A DNA stretch of 64,000 nucleotides, taken from the NCBI RefSeq assembly GCF_004804275.1, contig NZ_STGI01000002.1:620001-684000 (forward strand), given 5' to 3'. The first letter of the stretch is position 1, and every line of letters begins with the position of its first letter. Shown here one piece after another: positions 44,162 through 54,272 of the stretch. A model generated the notes under the pieces. The model did no database searches, was not told where the DNA came from, and worked only from the letters and a program-made list of their open reading frames with translations. The stretch comes from Herbaspirillum sp. ST 5-3. Lineage in GTDB: Bacteria; Pseudomonadota; Gammaproteobacteria; Burkholderiales; Burkholderiaceae_D. The position numbers were made by a program, and so were the translations under genes.

Positions 44162-45862
44162 ATGCAGCAGGCCATCCATCCCAGCGCCATCGTGGACGAG
44201 GGCGCAATCCTCGGCGAGGGCACGCGCGTCTGGCATTTCGCGCATGTGTGCGGCGGCGCCCGCGTCGGCCGCGGTTGTTCGCTTGGACAGAACGTGTTTG
44301 TCGGCAACGAGGTGGTGATCGGGAATAACGTCAGGATCCAGAACAATGTCTCGGTGTATGACGCGGTCACGATCCAGGACGACGCCTTCTGCGGGCCGAG
44401 CATGGTGTTCACCAACGTCTACAACCCGCGGTCAGCCATACCACGCAAGGACCAGTACCGCCCGACGCTGGTCAGGCGCGGTGCCACGCTCGGCGCCAAT
44501 TCGACCATCGTGTGCGGCACCACCGTGGGGCAATATGCATTTGTCGCGGCCGGCGCCGTGGTCAATCGCGACGTGCCCGATTTTGCGCTGATGGCCGGCG
44601 TCCCCGCCCGGCAGATCGGCTGGATGAGCCGTTTTGGCGAGCGCCTGGACCTCCCGCTGCGCGGCGATGCAGAAACCACCTGCCCGCATACGGGGGAACG
44701 TTATGTGCTGAAGAACGGCGTGTGCGCGCTTGCGGAGCAGGCCGCGCCGGCGGGGCAGAGCGCCGGGAAAATGGAATTCATCGACCTCAAGAGTCAATAC
44801 CAGGCGTTGCGACCGCAGATCCATGCGCGGATGCAGACGGTGCTCGACCACGGCAACTACATCATGGGGCCGGAAGTGCAGGAACTGGAAGCGCACCTGG
44901 CTGAATACACCGGCGCAAGCGATTGCGTCACGGTCGCATCCGGAACGGAAGCGCTGCTGATCGCGCTGATGGCCATCGGCATCGAGCCGGGTGACGAAGT
45001 GATCACCACGCCGTTCTCCTTCATCGCCACGGCGGAAGTCATCGTCCTGCTGGGGGCGATCCCGGTGTTCGTCGATATCGAACCTGACACCTGCAACATC
45101 AATGCCGCCCTGATCGAGGAAAAGATCACGCCGCGCACGCGCGCAATCCTTCCGGTGTCCCTGTATGGCCAGCCGGCGGACATGGACCAGATCAATGCCG
45201 TCGCCAAACGGCACGGGCTGTTCGTGATCGAGGACGGCGCCCAAAGTTTCGGAGCGACATACAAGGGTCGGAAGAGCTGCAGCCTGTCCACCATCGGGTG
45301 CACCAGCTTCTTTCCCAGCAAACCGCTCGGTTGCTATGGCGACGGCGGCGCAATTTTCACCAGCGACGCGACATTGGCGCAGGCGATGCGCGAAATCCGG
45401 ATTCACGGGCAATCCGGCCGCTATGTGCACACCCGCGTGGGCGTGGGCGGGCGCATGGATACGCTGCAATGCGCGATCGTGCTGGCGAAGCTGGAGCGCT
45501 TCGACTGGGAACTGGCGCAACGGCGCCGGATCGCCGCGCGCTACGACGAACTGTTCGACGGGCGCATCGACGTGGTGCGCCAGCGGCCCGGCTGCGCCAG
45601 CGTGTTCGCTCAGTACACGATCAAGGTCGCCAACCGCGCCGAGGTACAGGCCGAGCTCAGGGAACGCAACATTCCGGTGGCGGTCCATTATCCGGTGCCG
45701 ATTCCCATGCAACCCGCGTATGCGAAGCATGGCCCGTCCGCGCATATTCCCGTCGCAGAGGAAATGGCACGCAGCGTAATGAGCCTGCCGATGGGGCCGT
45801 ACATGGACGACGCTTCGTTGGAGCGTGTCGCGGCTGCCGTGCTGCACGCGGCCGGTCGCTGA
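44162..45862 (+). CDS. Fused N-acetyltransferase (WbpD) and aminotransferase (WbpE)
   Basis: 566 residues joining two enzymes that are usually separate. Residues 1-190 are a left-handed beta-helix acetyltransferase with hexapeptide repeats ([20 protein letters not shown] through [16 protein letters not shown], then [10 protein letters not shown]), like WbpD. From about residue 200 a DegT aminotransferase follows ([47 protein letters not shown] and PLP lysine K387 in [15 protein letters not shown]), like WbpE. The fusion would aminate and then acetylate C3. The order in the protein is opposite to the reaction order. Confidence 0.92.
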   Translation: MQQAIHPSAIVDEGAILGEGTRVWHFAHVCGGARVGRGCSLGQNVFVGNEVVIGNNVRIQNNVSVYDAVTIQDDAFCGPSMVFTNVYNPRSAIPRKDQYRPTLVRRGATLGANSTIVCGTTVGQYAFVAAGAVVNRDVPDFALMAGVPARQIGWMSRFGERLDLPLRGDAETTCPHTGERYVLKNGVCALAEQAAPAGQSAGKMEFIDLKSQYQALRPQIHARMQTVLDHGNYIMGPEVQELEAHLAEYTGASDCVTVASGTEALLIALMAIGIEPGDEVITTPFSFIATAEVIVLLGAIPVFVDIEPDTCNINAALIEEKITPRTRAILPVSLYGQPADMDQINAVAKRHGLFVIEDGAQSFGATYKGRKSCSLSTIGCTSFFPSKPLGCYGDGGAIFTSDATLAQAMREIRIHGQSGRYVHTRVGVGGRMDTLQCAIVLAKLERFDWELAQRRRIAARYDELFDGRIDVVRQRPGCASVFAQYTIKVANRAEVQAELRERNIPVAVHYPVPIPMQPAYAKHGPSAHIPVAEEMARSVMSLPMGPYMDDASLERVAAAVLHAAGR

Positions 45863-45889
45863 ACATCACAATGCCTGGAGTCATCCTTC

Positions 45890-47791
45890 ATGTGTGGAAT
45901 TGCAGGAAAGATTCGCAAGGGAGCTGCGCGCGCCGACGAGATGCTGTCCGAAGACCTGCCGGCCATCCTGCGTCGCGGACCGGATAGCCGTGATGCGAAG
46001 ACCTTCGCCTGCCGCGGGCATACGATAGGCTTGGCGCACAGCCGCCTTTCGGTCATCGACCTGTCCGATCTCGGCCATCAACCCATGCATGATTCCGTTT
46101 CCGACTGGTGGATTGCGTATAACGGCGAAATCTACAACTACGTCGAGCTGCGCGACGACTTGCAGCGCATCGGCTGGACTTTCCGGTCAGGCAGCGACAG
46201 TGAAGTCGTGCTCAAGGCATGGGCGCAATGGGGGCCGGATGCCTTGCCGCGTTTTAACGGCATGTTCGCCTTTGCCGCGCTGCATTGTCCTTCTGGCCAA
46301 TTGTGGCTGGTGCGGGATCGGTTCGGCGTGAAACCCCTGTGCTGGGGCAGGATGCCGGATGGAGGAATCGCGTTTTCCTCCTCCGTGGCCGGGATCGCCG
46401 CCCAGGCCGGCGACGAGGTGGATCTCGATTATTGCGCGCGCGGCGTGCGCTACAAGGTCTTCGAGACCGCGCAGTCGGGGTCGCCGTTCCGGCATGTCAG
46501 GTCGGTGCCGGCCGGAGGCTGGATCAGGTTCCAGGTGTCCGACAGCGCGGTGGCGATCGAGGAGGGTCGGTGGTACGACCTGAAAAGCGCTGTCGACGCA
46601 TGCGGACAGACCATCCTGCGCAGCAGCCATGACGAACTGGTCGATCGCTGCCGGCATCTGCTGGAAAGCGCGGTCCGTTTGCGCTTGCGCAGCGACGTTC
46701 CGGTTGCCGTATCCCTCAGTGGCGGGCTGGATTCTTCGACGATTGCCGCGTTGGCGGCCCGGAAGGTGAAAAAACTCGCCGGATTCACCTACGGATCACC
46801 GTCGGCAGCGGCATCGGAAGGGCCGCAGGTGCAGGAATTTGCTGGAATGCTGGACATCGACGTGCGCTACGTATGGCCGGAGTCGGGCGCCGCGACGCTG
46901 GGTGCGGCGCTCGAACGTACGATGGCCTGGCAGGAAGCGCCGTTTTCCGGCCTGAGTCCGATTGCGCAGAACGAGGTATTCCGCGCCGTGCGCATGGCGG
47001 GATACAAGGTGCTGCTCGGCGGGCAAGGGGCGGACGAAGTATTCGCCGGCTACCGGAAATTTTTCATCGTCGCTCTGCGCGAAGCACTGCACGCGCGCCA
47101 GCCGACAAGCATATTGCGCCTGCTTTATTCCTTCGGCCTGATGCTGATGCATGAAGGAAGCCACGCGCGTCTCTATTGGGAAAATCGGCATCGTTATTGG
47201 GGAAAGACAGGATGTACCTTCCGTCTGCTTGACTGGAAGCCGCCCAGCGAAAACCTGCTGGGCAGCCCCGGCCTGACGGCGCGCCAGATCGACGATGTGC
47301 AGCAGTGGAGCTTGCCGACCCTGCTGCGCTATGAGGATCGCAATTCGATGGGATACGGCGTCGAAAGCCGTCTTCCCTTCATGGACTATCGCCTCGTCGA
47401 ACTGGCGCTGGCATTGCCAGCGCGTCTGAAGCTGCACAAGGGTTTCGGCAAGTGGGCGCTCCGCGAAGCGAGCGCACAAGCCGTGCCGGATTTCATCCGC
47501 CTGAACCGCTTGAAGCGGGGCTTCGACGTGACGCAGGCCTGGCTGTCCGAGGGCATGGGGGCGAGCCTGCGCGCGCAGATATTCGATCAGCGCGCTGCGC
47601 TTTCCAGCCATCTGCGCCCCGATGCCGATCTTGACCACCTGCTGTCCGACGCATCGCTCGCTGCGGACAGCAATCTGCTGTGCGAAGCCTTGATGCTCGC
47701 ATGGCTTGCCAAGCCTGTCAGGCCACCCGTCGTCGATCACATGGAAAAAACCCATCATGAAAAAGATTTGTCATATTTCGTCGGTCCATAG
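45890..47791 (+). CDS. Asparagine synthetase B-type amidotransferase (first copy)
   Basis: Glutamine-dependent amidotransferase. The class II glutaminase nucleophile is Cys2 of MCGIAG; RRGPDSR, HSRLSVIDLSDLGHQPM and YNGEIYN line the glutamine pocket; the synthetase domain has SLSGGLDSSTIAAL and GGQGADEVFAGYRK. In polysaccharide loci such enzymes usually amidate uronic acids and do not make asparagine. 633 residues. It starts 27 bp after the WbpD-WbpE gene and overlaps the following glycosyltransferase by 35 bp. Confidence 0.9.
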   Translation: MCGIAGKIRKGAARADEMLSEDLPAILRRGPDSRDAKTFACRGHTIGLAHSRLSVIDLSDLGHQPMHDSVSDWWIAYNGEIYNYVELRDDLQRIGWTFRSGSDSEVVLKAWAQWGPDALPRFNGMFAFAALHCPSGQLWLVRDRFGVKPLCWGRMPDGGIAFSSSVAGIAAQAGDEVDLDYCARGVRYKVFETAQSGSPFRHVRSVPAGGWIRFQVSDSAVAIEEGRWYDLKSAVDACGQTILRSSHDELVDRCRHLLESAVRLRLRSDVPVAVSLSGGLDSSTIAALAARKVKKLAGFTYGSPSAAASEGPQVQEFAGMLDIDVRYVWPESGAATLGAALERTMAWQEAPFSGLSPIAQNEVFRAVRMAGYKVLLGGQGADEVFAGYRKFFIVALREALHARQPTSILRLLYSFGLMLMHEGSHARLYWENRHRYWGKTGCTFRLLDWKPPSENLLGSPGLTARQIDDVQQWSLPTLLRYEDRNSMGYGVESRLPFMDYRLVELALALPARLKLHKGFGKWALREASAQAVPDFIRLNRLKRGFDVTQAWLSEGMGASLRAQIFDQRAALSSHLRPDADLDHLLSDASLAADSNLLCEALMLAWLAKPVRPPVVDHMEKTHHEKDLSYFVGP

Positions 47792-48932
47792 AGGGCTGGA
47801 TATCCGGATTTTCCGCAAGGAGTGCATATCGCTCGCGAACGCAGGCTACGACACTCACCTTGTGATCGACGCCAGTGCCGCCGATATCGCCGAAGCCGCC
47901 ACGCATGGGGTGACGGTCCATCCGGTCGCACCTGACATGGGGGGAGGCAGGCTGTCGCGCATGATTGCACACACCCGGCGTTGCTACCAGACGGCGCGTG
48001 AACTCGATGCCCATCTGTACCACTTCCATGACCCGGAACTGATCCCATATGGCGTCATGCTTGCGCGGGCCGGGAAAAAGGTGATTTTCGATGCGCATGA
48101 AGATCTCGTCGGCGACATCCATGCCAAGGACTGGGTGCCGGTACGCGCGCGGCGCGCCGTGGCGGCCATTGCCGGCGCGGTGCAGGATTTCGGCGCACGT
48201 CGGTTCTCCGCGGTGGTGGCGGCGACGCCATTCATCGGATCGCTGTTCGTGTGCCTCGCAAAACGTGTCGTGGTGGTCAACAACTTCCCGCTGCTGCACG
48301 AGTTGCCGCCGGCACGGGAAGTCAATATCAACCAGCGCACCAGCGTCTGCTATGTCGGCAACATTCACAAGCATCGTGGCATACAGGAAATGGTGAAAGC
48401 GATCGGCCTGAGCGATGAGGAACTGCTGCTTGCCGGCGACTTCCAAGCCGGCCAGTTGCGGGACGAGGTGACGGGCTATGACGGCTGGCGGCATGTCCGG
48501 GAATGCGGCGTGGTCGACCGCAAGGGCGTAGCCGACATCATGGCGCAAAGCTTTGCCGGCATGGTCATCTTCCATCCGGTGCCGAATTTCATCAATGCGC
48601 AGCCGATCAAGATGTTTGAATACATGTCGGCCGGGGTGCCGGTCATTGCATCCGATTTTCCGCTGTGGCGAGAATTTATCGAAGGTAACCAGTGCGGCAT
48701 ATGTGTCGACCACACAAGGCCGGAGGCCATCGCCGCTGCCATCCGACATCTGCGCACGCATCCCGAAGACGTGATTCGCATGGGCGCCAACGGGCGGCGC
48801 GCGACTGCGGAAAAATATCGATGGGACCGTGAGGAAGCGAAATTGCTCTCCCTTTACCGCGCCCTGCTGGAGGATTGCCAACGGAGCCGATCCTTGTCCG
48901 ATGCGGATGACCATCGGTTGTCCGAAGCTTGA
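47757..48932 (+). CDS. Glycosyltransferase family 4
   Basis: GT-B glycosyltransferase of about 391 residues. KKICHISSVHRGLDIRIFRKECISLANAGYD is cut here to its start: ICHISSVHRGLDIRIF. It also has LYHFHDPELIPYG, VIFDAHEDL, a C-terminal YVGNIHKHRGIQEMVKAI and KMFEYMSAGVPVIASDFPLW with the donor-site glutamate. The ATG at 47757 lies inside the 3' end of the amidotransferase gene, suggesting translational coupling. Acts on the cytosolic face on a lipid-linked intermediate; sugar specificity unknown. Confidence 0.87.
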   Translation: MKKICHISSVHRGLDIRIFRKECISLANAGYDTHLVIDASAADIAEAATHGVTVHPVAPDMGGGRLSRMIAHTRRCYQTARELDAHLYHFHDPELIPYGVMLARAGKKVIFDAHEDLVGDIHAKDWVPVRARRAVAAIAGAVQDFGARRFSAVVAATPFIGSLFVCLAKRVVVVNNFPLLHELPPAREVNINQRTSVCYVGNIHKHRGIQEMVKAIGLSDEELLLAGDFQAGQLRDEVTGYDGWRHVRECGVVDRKGVADIMAQSFAGMVIFHPVPNFINAQPIKMFEYMSAGVPVIASDFPLWREFIEGNQCGICVDHTRPEAIAAAIRHLRTHPEDVIRMGANGRRATAEKYRWDREEAKLLSLYRALLEDCQRSRSLSDADDHRLSEA

Positions 48933-48948
48933 TCACCGGGGCTGTTGC

Positions 48949-50208
48949 ATGTCCGATCAAGTCCATTCGCGGAAATCCTTTCTGAACCATACGCTGGTCA
49001 ACGCTGGCGGCATCGCTGCCGGGCAACTGATCGTGCTGCTGGCCACGCCCGTCCTGGCTCGCAGGTACACGCCCGCCGAATTCGGCGTGTATGCCAGCCT
49101 GGTTGCCGTCTGCGGCGTGATCGCCACTGGCGCTGCGCTGCGCTTCGACAAGGCCCTGCCGGCAACGCAGGATGGGGAAATTCCGTCCACGTACCGCCTC
49201 GGTTTGCTGGCATGCGTGGCGAGCCTTCTGCTTGGCGCGTTCGCGGTCGGACTCGGCGCGCAGCGTTACCTGCCGTGGCCACAGCCGCTGGCGTCAATGG
49301 CCCTGGCCATGCTTTGCGTCGCGAGCGGCGCCTTGCAGGCGCTGATGGCGATGTCCGCCGCGGTCCTGGTGCGGCGCGGCGCATTTCTTCCGCTCGCATT
49401 CCTGCGGATGACGCAGCCCGCATGCTTCGTCACGGCGGCGCTGCTGCCCGTGCCTGGCGGCTTGCCGGTCGCATTCACGATCGGGCTGGTCGCGGCCGTC
49501 TTGTCGGGCCTCGCCTTTTCCTTGCGCGAGCTGGTGGCATCGGCACGGGTCCGCGCAAAAGCGGTTGCCCGCAAATACTGGGAATACCCGGTGGTTTCAC
49601 TGCCGATGGCGGTGCTCGATACCCTGACGCTTTCCCTGCCGCTCTTGTTCATCGTGCAGCACTACGGCGACGCGGCCGGCGGGAACTACTCGCAGGTGCA
49701 AAGGCTTGCCGCCGCGCCCTTGCTGTTGTTGGCCAATGCCATTTCGCAGGTGTTTTACAAGCACGCCGGCGACGTGGCACGGGCCGGGCAATCGCCGCGC
49801 GCGCTGATGTGGCGGACGGTGCGCGACCTGGTGCTGGCCGGAGCGGCGATCATTGCGTTCGTCGCGCTGGCCGGCGAGCCGGTGCTGTCGTTGTTCCTCG
49901 GCAAGGGATGGCGCACCGATTCACACTACCTGCTGCTGGTGCTGTTGCCGGCCGTCTTCCGCGTAAGCGTCTCGCCGATCACGTCGATCTTCCTCGTCAT
50001 GGAACAGGTCAGGTTCGGCGCGCTGTGGCAGGTGATCTATGCCGCAGCGACATGGGGCGTGCTGAGCTTTGCCAGCGGACGCTCCTCGCTGGACGACCTG
50101 CTGCTGGCGGTGCTGCTCAACGAACTGGTCTTGTACGGACTGTATTTGTGGATGGCCGATATTGCCGTCCGCCGAGGTGAAAGGAAAGCAATTCAATGTG
50201 CGGCATAA
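48949..50208 (+). CDS. Wzx-type polysaccharide flippase
   Basis: Integral membrane protein of about 419 residues with 10-12 helices, matching the MATE/MOP-type Wzx exporters that flip lipid-linked repeats. The N-terminal FLNHTLVNAGGIAAGQLIVLL and ARRYTPAEFGVYASLVAV blocks are typical (RYLGPEEFG-type motif), and KYWEYPVVSLPMAVLD and NYSQVQRLAAAPLLLLANA recur in the family. Start at the ATG 48949 (MSDQVHSRK). Overlaps the second amidotransferase by 13 bp. Confidence 0.9.
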   Translation: MSDQVHSRKSFLNHTLVNAGGIAAGQLIVLLATPVLARRYTPAEFGVYASLVAVCGVIATGAALRFDKALPATQDGEIPSTYRLGLLACVASLLLGAFAVGLGAQRYLPWPQPLASMALAMLCVASGALQALMAMSAAVLVRRGAFLPLAFLRMTQPACFVTAALLPVPGGLPVAFTIGLVAAVLSGLAFSLRELVASARVRAKAVARKYWEYPVVSLPMAVLDTLTLSLPLLFIVQHYGDAAGGNYSQVQRLAAAPLLLLANAISQVFYKHAGDVARAGQSPRALMWRTVRDLVLAGAAIIAFVALAGEPVLSLFLGKGWRTDSHYLLLVLLPAVFRVSVSPITSIFLVMEQVRFGALWQVIYAAATWGVLSFASGRSSLDDLLLAVLLNELVLYGLYLWMADIAVRRGERKAIQCAA

Positions 50209-52208
50209 GCGGATTTCTGTCGAGCCGGGCAATTCCTGCCGAACCGGTCGTCCGGATGAACGACCTGATCCGGCATCGCGGCCCGGATGACGAAGGTTTT
50301 GTATTGTTCCAGTCGCCGGTGTCGCAACCACTTGTCTGCGGCGGCGCCGACACGCCTCGGGACGGCTACGCGGCCGCACTTGCGTGGTCGCCGGAGCGCA
50401 GGATTGCGGAGTGCAGGGAAACACCGGTCACGCTCGCATTGGGCCATCGCCGCCTGGCAATCGTCGACCTCAGTCCGGGTGGCCATCAACCGATGTGCAC
50501 GCCCGATCGGCGCTACTGGATCGTGTACAACGGTGAAATCTACAACCATATCGAGCTGCGCGCGGAACTGGAGGCGCTCGGCTACCGCTTTCAGTCGCAT
50601 TCGGACACCGAAGTGGTGCTGGCTGCCTATGCTGCATGGGGCCCGGAGTGCCTGCGTCGCTTCAATGGCATGTGGGCTTTCGCGCTCTACGATGTCGCGA
50701 AGCAGGCCTTGTTCCTGGCGCGTGACCGCTTCGGCATCAAGCCCTTGTACTACTGGGTCGCACCGGACGGCAGTTTCTGCTTTGCCTCGGAGATCAAGCA
50801 GTTCACGGCCTTTCCCGGCTGGTCGGCATCGCTCAATCCGGACGCCGCCTATGACTATCTTGTGTGGGGGTTGATCGACCACACGCATCAAACCCTGTTC
50901 TCGCGGGTGCATCAACTCAGGCCCGGGCATTTCATGTACCTCGACATCTCCCGCATCGTCGCCGACACCCAGGGCAGGGTTGACTCGACCCAGTGGTACG
51001 AGCTGCAGGCAGCGCGCTTCGACGGCACCTTCGCGGATGCGGCCCAGATGTTCCGGGAGCGATTTACCGATGCGGTGCGCCTGCACCTGCGTGCCGATGT
51101 CCCGGTAGGATCCTGTCTGTCGGGCGGGCTGGATTCCTCATCCATTGTCTGCGTGGTGAACCGTTTGCTGCGCGAGCAGGATGCGACGCAACTGCAGATG
51201 AGTTTTTCCGCGTGCGCCGAAGACAAGCGCGTCGACGAGAGCGCGTGGATAGATGAAGTGGTGCGCGCGACCGGCGTGCAGGCGCACTACGTATGCCCCG
51301 CGATCGACAAGCTGTTTCATGAATTGCCGCTCATCACCTGGCATCAGGACGAGCCTTTCAGCTCCACCAGCATCTATGCGCAATGGAACGTATTCCGTCT
51401 CGCCGCCAGGAATAACGTGAAGGTGATGCTGGACGGGCAGGGCGCCGATGAGCAACTGGCCGGCTACCATATGTATTTCGGCCCGCGCTTTGCCGCGTTG
51501 TTGCGCGCCGGCCGCTTGCTGCATCTGTGGCAGGAAATCCAGCTGACCAAGCGCGCGCACGGCTATTCCGAGCTGCGCGCGATGATGTACATGGCCAACG
51601 TGCTGCTGCCGGAAGTCATCAAGCAGCCATTGCGTGCATTTGCGGGACGTGCGTACAGCAAGCCGTCCTGGCTCAACATCGATGCCCTCGGCGTGGTACC
51701 GAGCGATCCGCTGACGCGACCGGGCATCGACATGGATAGCATCCACAACATGTCGCGCGCGCAGCTCACCGCCACCAACCTGCAGATGCTGCTGCATTGG
51801 GAAGACCGCGATTCCATGGCGCACTCGGTCGAGTCGCGGGTTCCCTTCCTGGACTACCGCCTCGTCGAATTCGTGCTTGGGCTGCCCGATGAATTCAAGC
51901 TGTCCGGTGGCGTCACCAAGCGTGTGCAGCGCACAGGGATGAGCGGCATCCTGCCCCCACGGATTCGTGACCGCGTGGACAAGATCGGCTTCGCGACGCC
52001 GGAAGAAGTCTGGCTGCGCCAGCGTGTTCCGAATCTGTTCAGGACACGGATGCGGCGCGCCGTGCAGGCGGCGGATGGGCTGTTTTCGCCCGCGTGCTTC
52101 GACATGCTCGAAGATATCATCGACGGAAAGAAGCCTTTCAGTCACATGCCATGGCGCGTAATCAATTTCGGCGAATGGATCAATACGTTTTCGGTTTCAA
52201 TAAAGTGA
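50196..52208 (+). CDS. Asparagine synthetase B-type amidotransferase (second copy)
   Basis: 670-residue glutamine amidotransferase. Cys2 in MCGISGFL, RHRGPDDEG, ALGHRRLAIVDLSPGGHQPM, YNGEIYNHIELR and ARDRFGIKPLYYW form the glutaminase part; SCLSGGLDSSSIVCV and GQGADEQLAGYHM form the ATP domain, with EDRDSMAHSVESRVPFLDYR near the C-terminus. More canonical than the first copy. AAAGGAAAG precedes the ATG, which lies within the end of wzx. Probably amidates a second uronic acid or the same sugar at another stage. Confidence 0.9.
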   Translation: MCGISGFLSSRAIPAEPVVRMNDLIRHRGPDDEGFVLFQSPVSQPLVCGGADTPRDGYAAALAWSPERRIAECRETPVTLALGHRRLAIVDLSPGGHQPMCTPDRRYWIVYNGEIYNHIELRAELEALGYRFQSHSDTEVVLAAYAAWGPECLRRFNGMWAFALYDVAKQALFLARDRFGIKPLYYWVAPDGSFCFASEIKQFTAFPGWSASLNPDAAYDYLVWGLIDHTHQTLFSRVHQLRPGHFMYLDISRIVADTQGRVDSTQWYELQAARFDGTFADAAQMFRERFTDAVRLHLRADVPVGSCLSGGLDSSSIVCVVNRLLREQDATQLQMSFSACAEDKRVDESAWIDEVVRATGVQAHYVCPAIDKLFHELPLITWHQDEPFSSTSIYAQWNVFRLAARNNVKVMLDGQGADEQLAGYHMYFGPRFAALLRAGRLLHLWQEIQLTKRAHGYSELRAMMYMANVLLPEVIKQPLRAFAGRAYSKPSWLNIDALGVVPSDPLTRPGIDMDSIHNMSRAQLTATNLQMLLHWEDRDSMAHSVESRVPFLDYRLVEFVLGLPDEFKLSGGVTKRVQRTGMSGILPPRIRDRVDKIGFATPEEVWLRQRVPNLFRTRMRRAVQAADGLFSPACFDMLEDIIDGKKPFSHMPWRVINFGEWINTFSVSIK

Positions 52209-52243
52209 TACAGGATCCACCTTCACCAGCATAAGGAGGCGTT

Positions 52244-53383
52244 ATGTCCCCAGGAATGCAGAGCGAAGCAAAGCCGGATGGGCGCTACTCCCGCCGGCAA
52301 AACCCGCGGCAGGGCGAAGGGAGGCGCGGGCCTGACCTCGATCGCGTCGAATGGGTCGATTATGCCAAGGGGATCTGCATCATCCTGGTGGTGACGCTCT
52401 ACGCGACGCATCACGTGCATCAGCTGACGCATGCGACCGGCTGGATGCAGCACGTGGTCGATTTCGCCCAGCCGTTCCGCATGCCGGACTTCTTCCTGAT
52501 TTCAGGTCTGTTCGTCTCGCGCGTCATTGATCGGCCATTGCGATCCTACATCGACACGAAGATCCTGCATTTCGTTTATTTCTACGCGCTCTGGGTCACG
52601 TTCCGTTTTACCTATACCGACCTGCGCCATGTGCTCGACGCGGACAAGCTCGCTGTCCTGTCCGGCTATCTCCACCTGTATGTGCAACCACCTGACGGGC
52701 CGCTCTGGTTCATTTACATCCTGTCACTCTTTTTTCTTGCAGTCAGGCTCTTGCGTCGTGTTCCCGCGCCGCTGGTGCTGGCTGGCGCGGCCGCTCTGCA
52801 GGTGGCGAATTTCAATACAGGGCTGCTCCTGTTCGACAAATTCACCCACTATTTCGTCTTCTTCTATTCGGGGCACGTCTTCGCTCGCCATGTGCTTGGC
52901 GCCGCGGCCTGGGCGCAATCCCATGCTGTCGCAACCGTCGCAACGCTCGCCGTATGGTTCCTTGTCAACTGGACGCTGGTCGACCACGGGTTTGCCATGC
53001 GGCCGGGGGTATCACTGCTGATGGGGTACGCCGGCGCATTCGCCGTGCTGCTGCTCGCTACGCTGCTGTCCCGCGTGCGATGGACGCACTGGCTGCGGTA
53101 CCTCGGCCAGCATTCCATTGTAGTGTACCTCGGGTTCGTCCTCCCTCTCGCATTGATGCGGGGACTGATCAGCAAACGTCTCATCATCCACGATATCGGC
53201 AACCTTGCGCTGACGGTTACGGTCGTGTCCGTTGCCGGCGCCATGATGCTGTACTGGATGGTGCGCAATACGCCGCTCCGCTTCCTGTTTGCAAGGCCGG
53301 TGTGGGCCGCAATCCAGGCCAGGCCTGTATCCTTGCCACGACCGGCGGGCGAGCGGGCGACGCTGAACCAGGCGGGGGAGTAG
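52244..53383 (+). CDS. Acyltransferase 3 / OpgC-like membrane protein
   Basis: About 379 residues with roughly ten membrane helices. The N-terminal VEWVDYAKGICIILVV segment, the first-helix histidine region ATHHVHQL and MPDFFLISGLFVSR match acyltransferase family 3 (PF01757), which O-acylates sugars. A perfect AAGGAGG lies seven bases before the ATG. It is the last gene of the third block; a Ser/Pro-rich C-terminus follows the last helix. The likely role is O-acetylation of the polymer. Confidence 0.83.
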   Translation: MSPGMQSEAKPDGRYSRRQNPRQGEGRRGPDLDRVEWVDYAKGICIILVVTLYATHHVHQLTHATGWMQHVVDFAQPFRMPDFFLISGLFVSRVIDRPLRSYIDTKILHFVYFYALWVTFRFTYTDLRHVLDADKLAVLSGYLHLYVQPPDGPLWFIYILSLFFLAVRLLRRVPAPLVLAGAAALQVANFNTGLLLFDKFTHYFVFFYSGHVFARHVLGAAAWAQSHAVATVATLAVWFLVNWTLVDHGFAMRPGVSLLMGYAGAFAVLLLATLLSRVRWTHWLRYLGQHSIVVYLGFVLPLALMRGLISKRLIIHDIGNLALTVTVVSVAGAMMLYWMVRNTPLRFLFARPVWAAIQARPVSLPRPAGERATLNQAGE

Positions 53384-53513
53384 GGCACAGGAATCAAATC
53401 TGGTTGCCGAACGGCGGCCACACAATCCTCACTGCAGCGATCGATGCGATCACATTGCCTGGCTGACCCGGATGGCCCCGGCCAGGCGCTTCCAGCGTCT
53501 TGTGCGATTTCAA

Positions 53514-54272
53514 CTACGCAAATTGTCGCCCTGACTCCGGAGAGCGCACCAGTGCAGGCAGACATGCCGCACCGAGTTCCGTAAAGATCCTGTGCACTTG
53601 CACGCCGTCTGCCCCGGCCGCATAGGCTGCCTGCGCGTCCTCGGCATTTCGTATGCCGCCCACTGCAACAAGACCGGCCCTGCCGCGCAATCGATCAGCC
53701 AGCAGTCGCAGTCGATCAAGCCGGCGAACGCTCTCAGGAAGCACCGCGATGATCGCGTCGAAACCTTCGGCGACCGCCGCCTCTGCCAGGACAAGCGGAA
53801 ACGCGTCTTGAACACCAAGTGGCATCTTGAGCACGAGTGGGACATGGCACCCCTGTTCTGATTGACGCACGTCAGCGACAGTTTGAAAGGCATGTTGGAG
53901 CAGCGGCAGGTGCGCGGCGTTGAGCAAGGATTGATAGCGACGGGCACTCAGATTGAAGCAGACGTAATCGGCAATATCTCGCGCGCCACGCAATCCTGAA
54001 GCCCACTCGTCGGGAAGAGCGGATGGCGGGACGCCGCTGCTCATGCCTATGCCGATCCCGATACGTGGTTTGACAGTCAGGTCCGCCGAGAATGCCGCGA
54101 GGCGTGAGACCAGCGCGGCGAGGCCGGGATTGCCGCCTTCCTCCGGCCGCGGCGTGACGGTGCCGAATTCCACGCTGTCGAAGCCTGCGGCAAGCAATTC
54201 GGCTGCGCGGCTGCCATCCTTGTCGATGCCGCCGGCCAGTCCCAGCCGGCACGGCCATGATCGCTTGTTCAT
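53514..54272 (-). CDS. Dihydroorotate dehydrogenase-like flavoprotein
   Basis: 252-residue TIM-barrel protein similar to PyrD. Conserved parts are GLAGGIDKDGSRAAELLAAGF with FGTVTPRPEEGGNPG, a CFNLSA strand, LVLKMPLGV with the FMN-contacting lysine, and the FMN-phosphate site AVGGIRNAEDAQAAYAAGADGVQ. The PyrD catalytic-loop sequence SSPN is not evident (the position reads NLSARRYQ) and the protein is about 80 residues shorter than PyrD. So a dedicated pyrimidine enzyme is doubtful. It overlaps the SerC-family gene in an ATGA and ends the pqqE operon. Confidence 0.72.
   Translation of the reverse strand: MNKRSWPCRLGLAGGIDKDGSRAAELLAAGFDSVEFGTVTPRPEEGGNPGLAALVSRLAAFSADLTVKPRIGIGIGMSSGVPPSALPDEWASGLRGARDIADYVCFNLSARRYQSLLNAAHLPLLQHAFQTVADVRQSEQGCHVPLVLKMPLGVQDAFPLVLAEAAVAEGFDAIIAVLPESVRRLDRLRLLADRLRGRAGLVAVGGIRNAEDAQAAYAAGADGVQVHRIFTELGAACLPALVRSPESGRQFA

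Noticed and set aside
19934-53383. Exosortase/PEP-CTERM type exopolysaccharide locus
   Set aside because: AsnB and Wzc-like genes suggested it, but no exosortase and no PEP-CTERM signal are seen; WbpA/B/D/E, Wzx and Wzy point to an O-antigen or capsule-type polymer.
53514-54272. Housekeeping pyrD
   Set aside because: About 80 residues shorter than PyrD, lacks the SSPN-type catalytic loop, and is embedded in the pqqE operon.
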